DNA of 23,033 nucleotides, from the NCBI GenBank assembly GCA_964632795.1, contig CAZWEZ010000056.1:1-23033 (forward strand), given 5' to 3'. The notes beneath the pieces are model-generated. The model did not search any database and was not told the DNA's origin. It saw nothing but the letters and a program-made list of their open reading frames with translations. The DNA is from CAZWEZ01 sp964632795. Its GTDB lineage: Bacteria; Pseudomonadota; Alphaproteobacteria; Rhodospirillales; 2-02-FULL-58-16. The position numbers and the translations under genes are program-made. Below, piece by piece: positions 6,690-13,323 of the stretch. Numbering within the stretch: position 1 is the stretch's first letter; every line of letters begins with the position of its first letter.

Positions 6690-8663
6690 CTAGACGGCTT
6701 TTCTCAAGGGCTCGGGCGCCGCCTCGATCCGCTTGGCCTCGCAGATCCTGAGGTCGGCCTTGATGGTGCCGGTGCGGCCGTCCTCGAAGATGACCTGGGC
6801 CTCCACCGGGCAGTGGTCGACGTCCGAATAGAGGGCTTCGATGAGCTCGTCGTACTTGTCGGCGACGACGTTGCGCCGCACCTTGCGGGTCCGGGTCAGC
6901 TCGCCGTCGTCGGGGTCCAGTTCCTTGTGCAGGATCAGGAACCGCTTGATCTGCGAGCCGGCGAGGTGGGGGTCTTCCGAGAGGTCACGGTTGACCTTCT
7001 CGACGCACTCCTGGATCAGGTCGTAGACCGGCTCCTGGCCGGCCAGGTCGGTGTAGCCGGAATAGGCCAGGTTGCGCCGTTCGGCCCAGTCGCCGACCGC
7101 CTCCAGGTCGGCGCAGATGAAGGCGGCGACGAAGTCTCGCCGGTCGCCGAAGGTCACCGCCTCCTTGATGTAAGGGAAGAACTTGAGCTTGTTCTCCAGG
7201 TACTTGGGGGCGAACATGGTGCCGTCAACGAGCTTGCCGACGTCCTTGGCCCGGTCGATGATCTTGAGGTGGCCGCTGTCGTCGAAGAACCCGGCGTCCC
7301 CGGTGTGCACCCAGCCGTCCTCGGCCTTGATCACCTGGGTCTCCTCTTCGTCCTTGTAGTAGGCGACGAAGACGCCGGGGCCGCGGAACATCACCTCGCC
7401 GTTGTCCTCGATGCGGACCTCGACCCCGTTGGCCGGGGTGCCGACGGTGTCGGGCTTGACCTCGCCGTCGGGCTGCATGGTGATGAACACCGAGGCCTCG
7501 GTCGAGCCGTAGAGCTGTTTGATGTTCATGCCCAGCGAGCGGTAGAAGTCGAAGATGTCGGGGCCGATCGCCTCGCCGGCGGTGTAGGCGAGGCGGATGC
7601 GGGTGAAGCCGAGGACGTTCAGCAGCGGACCGTAGACTAGGACCTTGCCCAGGAAGTAGATCAGCCGGTCCGTCGCCGTCACCTGCTTGCCGTCCAGGAT
7701 ATCGACCCCGACCCGGCGGGCGAACTCCATGAAGTAGTGGAACATCTTGCCCTTGATCCAACTGGCGTCCTCCATCCGGATCATCACCGTGGTCAGGATG
7801 TTCTCGAACACCCGGGGCGGGGCGAAGAAATAGGACGGGCCGATCTCGCGGGTATCGTCGAGCACCGTCTCGCCGCTCTCCGGGCAGTTGACGCAGAAGC
7901 CGGCGACGTAGGACTGGGCGACCGAGAACACGTTGTCGCCGACCCAGGCCATCGGCAGGTAGGCCATCACCTCCTCGTTCTCGGTCAGGTGGTCCCGGAC
8001 GATGCCGTTGAGCGCCGTGATGATGACGTTGTCGTTGCTCAGCATGACGCCCTTGGGGCGCCCGGTGGTGCCCGAGGTGTAGAGCATGATCGCCAGGTCG
8101 TCGCCCTTGCCGGCATCTACCCGAGAATCGAAGTAGCCGGGGTTCTCCTTGTCGAAGGCGCGGCCCTGTTCCTGGACGTTCTTGTATTCGTGGATGAACG
8201 GCTGGTCGTAATGGCGCAGCCCGCGCGAGTCTTTGTAGATGATGTGCTCGAGCCGCGGACAGCGGTCCATGATATCGAGCAGCTTGTCCACCTGTTCCTG
8301 GTCCTCGACCACCGCGAAGCGGATCTCGGCGTGCTCGAAGACGTACTGCATCTCCTCGGCCACCGAGTCCTGGTAGACCGGCACCGGGATGCCGCCCAGG
8401 CACTGGGGGGCGACCATCGACCAGTAGAGCTGGGGCCGGTTGTCGCCGACGATGCCGAGCCGGTCGCCTTGCTTGAAGCCGAGCGCCGCCAGGCCGCAGG
8501 CCAGGGCGCGGACCTCCTCGGCGACCTCGCCCCAGGTCCAGGCCTGCCAGATGCCGAAGTCCTTCTCGCGGATCGCCGGCTTGTCGGGGCGATGGGCGGC
8601 GTTATGGCGAAGCAGCTTGGGGAAGGTGTTGCGGCTTTCCTCGATGGTCGCGGACTCGATCAT
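6690..8663 (-). CDS. long-chain-type AMP-dependent acyl-CoA synthetase
   Basis: This 657-residue ANL-superfamily enzyme is of the large, FadD15/ACSL-like class. It would form an acyl-adenylate and then an acyl-CoA in the cytoplasm. The ATP-binding motif is YTSGTTGRPKGVML (residues 195-208). YTAGEAIGPDIFDFYRSLG and QLYGSTEASVF follow, then GWVHTGDAGFFDDSGHLKII and DRAKDVGKLVDG, which mark the adenylation and hinge regions. The ATG is preceded by GGGAGAGGGG, a strong ribosome site. It is the first gene of the leftward operon and is followed after 13 bases by livG. Operons joining this synthetase type, a Liv transporter and a PaaK-like ligase recur in proteobacteria. The acid substrate is not known, and a straight-chain fatty acid should not be assumed. 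Confidence 0.9.
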   Translation of the reverse strand: MIESATIEESRNTFPKLLRHNAAHRPDKPAIREKDFGIWQAWTWGEVAEEVRALACGLAALGFKQGDRLGIVGDNRPQLYWSMVAPQCLGGIPVPVYQDSVAEEMQYVFEHAEIRFAVVEDQEQVDKLLDIMDRCPRLEHIIYKDSRGLRHYDQPFIHEYKNVQEQGRAFDKENPGYFDSRVDAGKGDDLAIMLYTSGTTGRPKGVMLSNDNVIITALNGIVRDHLTENEEVMAYLPMAWVGDNVFSVAQSYVAGFCVNCPESGETVLDDTREIGPSYFFAPPRVFENILTTVMIRMEDASWIKGKMFHYFMEFARRVGVDILDGKQVTATDRLIYFLGKVLVYGPLLNVLGFTRIRLAYTAGEAIGPDIFDFYRSLGMNIKQLYGSTEASVFITMQPDGEVKPDTVGTPANGVEVRIEDNGEVMFRGPGVFVAYYKDEEETQVIKAEDGWVHTGDAGFFDDSGHLKIIDRAKDVGKLVDGTMFAPKYLENKLKFFPYIKEAVTFGDRRDFVAAFICADLEAVGDWAERRNLAYSGYTDLAGQEPVYDLIQECVEKVNRDLSEDPHLAGSQIKRFLILHKELDPDDGELTRTRKVRRNVVADKYDELIEALYSDVDHCPVEAQVIFEDGRTGTIKADLRICEAKRIEAAPEPLRKAV

Positions 8664-8907
8664 CGTCCCCTCTCCCTGGAAAGGTGGGCGATTCCGCCAA
8701 GGCCCGCTTCGGCAATCGTTACCGACAACGCGATGCTCCCTGGTCCCGGGCTTGTTGTCGTTGTTTTTATGGCCCTGGTTTAGCCGTTGCGACTTGCTTC
8801 GGGCGCTACCGAATGCTTGGTGAGTCAGGCCAAATCGGTGTTCCCAGGCAGGCGCGCGAGCAGAACGTCGTTAGCACATACACGATCGAAAATATCTTCT
8901 CAAGCTC
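8664..8907 (-). promoter_or_regulatory. upstream region of the acyl-CoA synthetase/Liv operon
   Basis: These 244 bases separate the SDR stop codon from the synthetase start and must hold the promoter of the 249-8663 operon, because the genes below it are closely spaced. Apart from the purine-rich ribosome site at its downstream end, no convincing -35/-10 pair, operator palindrome or terminator was found. Confidence 0.35.
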
Positions 8908-9687
8908 TTAGAAGGTTCCCGGGTAGTCGCCGCCGTCGATCAGCAGGTTCTGGCCGGTGATGTAACCGGCCCGGGCGCCGCACAGGTAGGCACAGAGTTC
9001 GCCGAACTCGGCCGGATCGCCGAAACGGCCGGCCGGGTTGGCGGCCATGCTCTCGTCGCGCAGTTCGGCGAGGGGCCGGCCGGTGGCCCTGGCCGAGGCC
9101 TCCAGGAACGCGTTCAGGCGTCCGGTTTCGAAGGAGCCGGGCAGGATGTTGTTGATGGTGACGTTGTGGCGCACCGTCTGGCGCGCGATCCCGGCGACGA
9201 ACCCGGTCAGCCCCGAGCGCGCCCCGTTGGACAGGCCGAGGATGTCGATGGGCGCCTTGACGGCGCTGGACGTGATGTTGACGATACGCCCGAAGCCACG
9301 CTCGATCATGCCGTCCACCGTCGCCTTGATGAGGAAGATGGCGCTCAGCATGTTGGCGTCGAGCGCCGCGATCCAGTCGTTGCGGTCCCAGTCGCGGAAG
9401 TCGCCGGCCGGCGGTCCGCCGGCGTTGTTGATCAGGATGTCGGGCTCGGGCACCGCCTCCAGGATGGCGGCGCGGCCGTCCTCGGTGGCGACGTCGGCGG
9501 CCACCGTGGCCACCGCCGCGCCGGTGGCGGCCTCGATCTCCCCGGCCGCCTCGGCCAGCGGTCCCGGGGTCCGGGCGACGATGGTCACGGCGGCGCCCTC
9601 GCGGGCCAGCGACATCGCGCAGGCCCTGCCCAATCCCTTGGAGGCGGCGCATACCAGCGCCCTCCGTCCGCCGATGCCCAGGTCCAT
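8908..9687 (-). CDS. short-chain dehydrogenase/reductase family protein with non-canonical active site
   Basis: This 259-residue Rossmann-fold protein resembles 3-oxoacyl-ACP reductase (FabG-like) SDRs. The nucleotide-binding stretch is VCAASKGLGRACAMSLAREG (about residues 12-31), followed by NNAGGPP and NITSSAVKAP. The place where SDRs carry YxxxK reads LSNGARSG, so the catalytic Tyr and Lys appear replaced by Ser and Arg; NNILPGSFETGR follows as expected. This fits the SDR-like subgroup described as lacking a perfect catalytic tetrad. The end ITGQNLLIDGGDYPGTF is family-typical. AAGGAGG precedes the ATG at 9687, two bases beyond the hda stop codon, so it is the last gene of that operon. The reaction and substrate are unknown. 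Confidence 0.85.
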   Translation of the reverse strand: MDLGIGGRRALVCAASKGLGRACAMSLAREGAAVTIVARTPGPLAEAAGEIEAATGAAVATVAADVATEDGRAAILEAVPEPDILINNAGGPPAGDFRDWDRNDWIAALDANMLSAIFLIKATVDGMIERGFGRIVNITSSAVKAPIDILGLSNGARSGLTGFVAGIARQTVRHNVTINNILPGSFETGRLNAFLEASARATGRPLAELRDESMAANPAGRFGDPAEFGELCAYLCGARAGYITGQNLLIDGGDYPGTF

Positions 9688-9689
9688 GG

Positions 9690-10388
9690 TTATCCTCCTT
9701 GTGCTTGTGATCCGCTGTCCAGCCGGTGCAGCACCTGGCGGGCCAGGGGGACGGTGATGTTGCGGCGCTCGGCCAGGGCGGCGGCGTCGATGGCCGCCAC
9801 CAGCCGGCGCGCCGAATCGAACGAACGCTCCATGCGAGTCAACGCATACGGTATCACCCCCTGGTCCACCCGCAACTGGCGATCGGCGAACAGCTTGACC
9901 ATCACCGCCGCGATCAGGGCGTCGTCCGGGGCCCCGATGCCGACCGCCGTGGCGGCGTTGAGCCGCGAGCGCAGATCGGCCAGGGCGACCCGCCAGCGCG
10001 CCGGCGGACGGCGCGCGATCAGCAACATCCGGAGGTCCTTCTCGTGGGCCGTGTTGTAGAGGTGCAGGAACCCCTCCTCGTCGTCGAGCAAGGCCTCGGG
10101 GTCCTCGACCAGGCACGCCGGGCTGTCGCCGAGGAGGTTCGGCGGCTCGTTGCGGCGCAGGTCGTCGGGGGTGATCGCCCGGGCTCCGCTGAGGCCCAGG
10201 AAGACCTGCGCCAGGTGGCTCTTGCCGCAGCCGGGGGGGCCGTGGACGGCCAGCGCCGTCATCGGCCAGCGGGGCCAGCGGTCGAGCCAGGCGACGGCCT
10301 CGGCGTTGCACGGGGCGACCAGGAAATCCTCGCCCGACAACGACGGGCGATGCCCGAAGTCGAGGGCAAGCTGCCGGGGCGGAGTCAA
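9690..10388 (-). CDS. hda: DnaA-related regulatory protein Hda (HdaA), TTG start
   Basis: This 232-residue AAA+ protein of the DnaA/Hda family in related bacteria binds the DNA polymerase sliding clamp and promotes hydrolysis of DnaA-bound ATP, limiting re-initiation. A clamp-binding-like motif QLALDF is at residues 6-11, followed by GHRPSLSGEDFLVAPCNAEA, typical of the alphaproteobacterial form. Walker A is GPPGCGKS (50-57), the region LVEDPEALLDDEEGFLHLYN is the Walker B equivalent, and FDSARRLVAAID matches the sensor II/DnaA-like helix. The start is taken as TTG at 10388: it overlaps the TGA of the AI-2E gene (TTGA), a GGGGGA lies upstream, and the protein then begins just before the clamp motif. 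Open frame continues far upstream, but that part is antisense-like to the permease. Confidence 0.88.
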   Translation of the reverse strand: MTPPRQLALDFGHRPSLSGEDFLVAPCNAEAVAWLDRWPRWPMTALAVHGPPGCGKSHLAQVFLGLSGARAITPDDLRRNEPPNLLGDSPACLVEDPEALLDDEEGFLHLYNTAHEKDLRMLLIARRPPARWRVALADLRSRLNAATAVGIGAPDDALIAAVMVKLFADRQLRVDQGVIPYALTRMERSFDSARRLVAAIDAAALAERRNITVPLARQVLHRLDSGSQAQGG

Positions 10389-11455
10389 CTCGGGCTGTCC
10401 CCCTGTCCCGTGTAGAGACGGCTTTCCCGGTAGCGGGCCAGGGCGAAGCGGACCAACACGCCGATGACCGCCGCCGCCGGCACCGCCAGCAGGATGCCGG
10501 TGAAGCCGAACAGCGAGCCGCCGGCCAGCAGGGCGAAGATGACCCACACCGGATGCAGGCCGACCCGGTCGCCGACCAGCTTGGGGGTCAGGAAGTAGCC
10601 CTCGCCCACCTGGCCGATGGCGAACACGACGGCGACCAGGACGATGGGCGTCCACTCGGAAAACTGGGCGAGGGCGATGCCGAAGGCGACGGCGAAGCCG
10701 ACCAGCATCCCGAAGTAGGGGATGAACGAGATCAGCCCGGTGCCGAAGCCGACCAGCAAGCCGAAGTCCAGCCCGACCAAGGTCAACCCGGCGCCGTAGA
10801 AGGCCGCCAGGATCAGGCACACGGTCGCCTGGCCGCGCGCGAAGCCGGCTATGGTGCGGTCGATCTCGGCGACCTGGGCGCGGATGGTGGGCGCCGAGTC
10901 GCGGGGCAGGTAGTCGTCGACCAGGGCCACGATGCGGTCCCAGTCGCGCAGCAGGTAGAAGGACACCAGCGGCGTGAGGACGATCAGCGAGACGACGCTG
11001 AAGACCGCCATGCCGCCGCTCCACAGCCCCTTCAGCAAACCCTTGATCCACTGTCCCGCTTCCCCGGCGACGACCCCGGCGACGCTGCCCAGGCGTTCCA
11101 TTTCCTGTTCGCTCAGCCGGGCCTGCAACTGTTCGAGCAGGGGCGCGGCGCGATCACGCAGGGCTTCGACCAGGTCCGGAATGCGGCCCAGAAGGCCGAG
11201 AACCTGGGCCTGCATCAACGGGAACAGCAGCACCAGCAAGGCGACCACGGCGATGAAGAAGGCGGCGATGATCGACGCCGCCGCCAGGGCCCTCGAGGCG
11301 CCTTTCTCCTCCAGCTTGTCGACCACCGGATCCAGGAAGTAGGCCACCGCCATGCCGGTCACGAAGGGCATCAACACGTCGCTGAGCAGGAACAACAGAA
11401 GCACGAACACGACGAACCCGGACAACCAGGCCGCCAGACGTCCCCCTCGGGTCAT
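10385..11455 (-). CDS. AI-2E family (PerM-like) membrane transporter
   Basis: This 356-residue polytopic inner-membrane protein has the AI-2E/PerM family pattern: paired N-terminal hydrophobic segments with MPFVTGMAVAYFLDPVVDKL, a long amphipathic middle region (RIPDLVEALRDRAAPLLEQL), and a C-terminal block including LISFIPYFGMLVGFAVAFGI, GYFLTPKLVGDRVGLHPVWV and GFTGILLAVPAAAVIGVLVR. Members export diverse small molecules or ions; the substrate here is unknown. The ATG overlaps the pgsA-like stop codon (ATGA), with GGAGGACGGGAA upstream, so the two genes are translationally coupled. The family is commonly found beside hda in this group of bacteria. Confidence 0.9.
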   Translation of the reverse strand: MTRGGRLAAWLSGFVVFVLLLFLLSDVLMPFVTGMAVAYFLDPVVDKLEEKGASRALAAASIIAAFFIAVVALLVLLFPLMQAQVLGLLGRIPDLVEALRDRAAPLLEQLQARLSEQEMERLGSVAGVVAGEAGQWIKGLLKGLWSGGMAVFSVVSLIVLTPLVSFYLLRDWDRIVALVDDYLPRDSAPTIRAQVAEIDRTIAGFARGQATVCLILAAFYGAGLTLVGLDFGLLVGFGTGLISFIPYFGMLVGFAVAFGIALAQFSEWTPIVLVAVVFAIGQVGEGYFLTPKLVGDRVGLHPVWVIFALLAGGSLFGFTGILLAVPAAAVIGVLVRFALARYRESRLYTGQGDSPS

Positions 11456-12003
11456 TTCCCGTCCTCCATCGCCGTCAAACGCCGTCCCCAGGTCACCATG
11501 TAGGCGCCGCCCGACAGCAGGGTGGTCAGCGCCACAACGTAGACCATCAGATCGATGATGACGAACAATTCGCTGTTCATGCCGAACCCCAGGACGCCGA
11601 GGACCAGCGCCGCGAGGATGATCTGGACGGTGGTGTTGAGCTTGCTGATCAACAGCGGACGCATGGTCAGCGAATGGGTCAGGGTCTCGAACAGGATGGC
11701 GCCGCCGACGATCAGCACGTCGCGGAACACCACCATGATCACCAGCCAGGTGACGATGTAGTCCTCGTGGCCCAGGGTCACGTAGACGCTGACCAGCAAC
11801 GCCTTGTCGGCGATCGGGTCGAGGAACTTGCCGAACTCGGTCTCGAGGTTGAAGTTCTTGGCGATGAAGCCGTCGACGGCGTCGCTGACGCCGGCGGCGA
11901 CGAACAGCCAGAAGGCGGCCGACAGGCGCCCGTTGAGGATCAGCCAGACGACCACCGGCACCGACAACAGCCTGACGAAGGAGATGATGTTGGGAATGGA
12001 CAC
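11452..12003 (-). CDS. CDP-alcohol phosphatidyltransferase, PgsA-like
   Basis: This protein of about 183 residues belongs to the CDP-alcohol phosphatidyltransferase family, which makes phosphatidylglycerol phosphate or related lipids in the inner membrane. The signature is present as SDAVDGFIAKNF, then G, and FLDPIADK, fitting D-x2-D-G-x2-A-R-x8-G-x3-D-x3-D except that the usual Arg is Lys. Four to five hydrophobic segments follow. The start is uncertain: GTG at 12003 gives SIPNIISFVRLL, the usual family beginning, while TTG at 12024 is also in frame. Neither has a strong ribosome site, because a 164-bp inverted-repeat element ends 14 bases upstream of the GTG. The substrate alcohol is inferred to be glycerol phosphate; cardiolipin-type or other substrates are not excluded. 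Confidence 0.85.
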   Translation of the reverse strand: MSIPNIISFVRLLSVPVVVWLILNGRLSAAFWLFVAAGVSDAVDGFIAKNFNLETEFGKFLDPIADKALLVSVYVTLGHEDYIVTWLVIMVVFRDVLIVGGAILFETLTHSLTMRPLLISKLNTTVQIILAALVLGVLGFGMNSELFVIIDLMVYVVALTTLLSGGAYMVTWGRRLTAMEDGK

Positions 12004-12017
12004 CGGCACCGGCTCAC

Positions 12018-12181
12018 ATACCAAGGATCACTGATAATGACCCATAGAGACGGGTCGCCAATGCGACCCGTCGGAGGGCGTCAGAACGCATTGACGATGC
12101 GCCCCATCGCCGGCAACGTTCTTCCTACCCGACGGGACGCATTGGCGATCTCTATGGGTCATTATCAGTGATCCTTGGTAT
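12018..12181. mobile_element. 164-bp MITE-like element with 33-bp terminal inverted repeats
   Basis: The left end ATACCAAGGATCACTGATAA (from 12018) and the right end (up to 12181) are perfect reverse complements over 33 bases. After a 4-base CGGG present only on the left, a further TCGCCAATGCG matches again. Inside, CGGGTCGC-CAAT-GCGACCCG (12051-12070) is a perfect 8-bp hairpin. There is no open frame of note. Both ends carry TA, compatible with a TA target duplication, though TA is self-complementary, so this cannot be proved. It lies between the DUF2066 and pgsA-like genes of one operon; its right edge touches the last base of the DUF2066 stop codon. It is best explained as a non-autonomous transposable element, or a strong RNA hairpin within the transcript. 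The family is not recognised. Confidence 0.75.
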
Positions 12182-13323
12182 CAGTACTTCGTGGCGGCGC
12201 CGGCGAGCCCCAGGATCCAGTCGTCGCCCTTCCGCGACAGGGCAAGGTCCACCTGTTCGAGGCTCAGGGCCAACTGGTCGGGATCGCCCAGGTAGTGAAG
12301 GTTGATCCGCACCTCGTCGCGCGACAACAGCACCAGATCGGTGCGCCGGACCACGGCCACCCCAGCCAGCCGCTTGCGCACGTTCAGCCAGTCCTCGAGG
12401 CCGGTGATCGGCACCGTCACCGCGATCACCGCGTTGTGTCCGAACTGCAGCAGGTTGTCCCGCTTCCAGTTGTCCTCGATCTGCCGGGTCAGATCCAGGG
12501 CGGCGTACGCCAACAACTCGTCCAGGCCCTCGCCGGCGGCAGCGACGTAGGCCTGGACCACGGTCTGTTCCTGAAGCGCCGTGCCGTAGCGCCTGACGTC
12601 GACCTCCAGGACAGGCAGGCCGTTGGCCCCCATGCGCTGGGTCGCCTGGGCGACCAGGGTGTCGCCGGCACCGTAGCGGGCGGCGATGGCGGCCAGGCGT
12701 TGTTGGTCGCCGGCCACCGCCTGCTCGGCGCCGATCGCCGAGATGTCGGCGAGGTCGCCCAGCGGCAGTACCGTCGGCACCAGGCTGTCCATCGGCGGGC
12801 GCCCCGCCCAGGCGTCCCGCCACGGGTTGGGCTCGTCCCACAGCAGCAGGGCGCCGAGCGAGCGGTACACGGGCAGGACCAGCACCGGCTTGGAGAGGGT
12901 CTCGGCGAAGGCCACCCCATGGTCGGTAAGCAGCCGGCGCACGGCATCGCCCTTGAAGCGGAAGTTGAGGGTCGCCAGATAGCGCACCGCCGAGGCCTTT
13001 TCCGCGGCGACCTCGAAGTCCTTGACGTAGTCGGCGATCTCTCCGGGAGCCGGTCGCGGCAGCCGGTCGTGGTCTGAACCCAGGGTGAGGCGTTCGAGGA
13101 GCCGGCGGAAGGCGGTCCGTTCGCCCTCGCCCAGCGCCTGCTCGCGGGCCATGGCGGCGGTCTCGGCGGTGACGTCGACGGCGACCCTCCTGATCTCGAA
13201 GGGATCGCCGTCCTGGGCCCGGACGGCGGCGGCGGCGGACAGCGAAACGGCGGCCGCCGTCAAGGCAGCGGCCAGCCGGCGGCGAAGGTCAGGAAACGCG
13301 GGCGAACAACGGCGATCTATCAT
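12181..13323 (-). CDS. DUF2066 domain-containing exported protein
   Basis: This 380-residue protein matches the DUF2066 family, found in many proteobacteria in this neighbourhood. The ATG at 13323 is chosen because it overlaps the previous stop codon (ATGA) and opens on a clear signal peptide (basic RRCSPAFPDLRRR, then an Ala-rich core) with a likely cut after VRA at residue 36. The family opening RRVAVDVTAETAAMAREQAL follows. Later conserved-looking stretches are RYLATLNFRFKGDAVRRLLT and PVLVLPVYRSLGALLLWDE. The middle and end look like alternating helix and strand with no catalytic motif. It is likely periplasmic; the function is unknown. The stop codon touches the inverted-repeat element on its downstream side. 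Confidence 0.82.
   Translation of the reverse strand: MIDRRCSPAFPDLRRRLAAALTAAAVSLSAAAAVRAQDGDPFEIRRVAVDVTAETAAMAREQALGEGERTAFRRLLERLTLGSDHDRLPRPAPGEIADYVKDFEVAAEKASAVRYLATLNFRFKGDAVRRLLTDHGVAFAETLSKPVLVLPVYRSLGALLLWDEPNPWRDAWAGRPPMDSLVPTVLPLGDLADISAIGAEQAVAGDQQRLAAIAARYGAGDTLVAQATQRMGANGLPVLEVDVRRYGTALQEQTVVQAYVAAAGEGLDELLAYAALDLTRQIEDNWKRDNLLQFGHNAVIAVTVPITGLEDWLNVRKRLAGVAVVRRTDLVLLSRDEVRINLHYLGDPDQLALSLEQVDLALSRKGDDWILGLAGAATKY

Noticed and set aside
10389..11051. Upstream extension of the hda frame
   Set aside because: The extra sequence is Arg/Pro/Gly-rich, overlaps the AI-2E permease out of frame and has no Hda similarity; Hda proper starts just before QLALDF.
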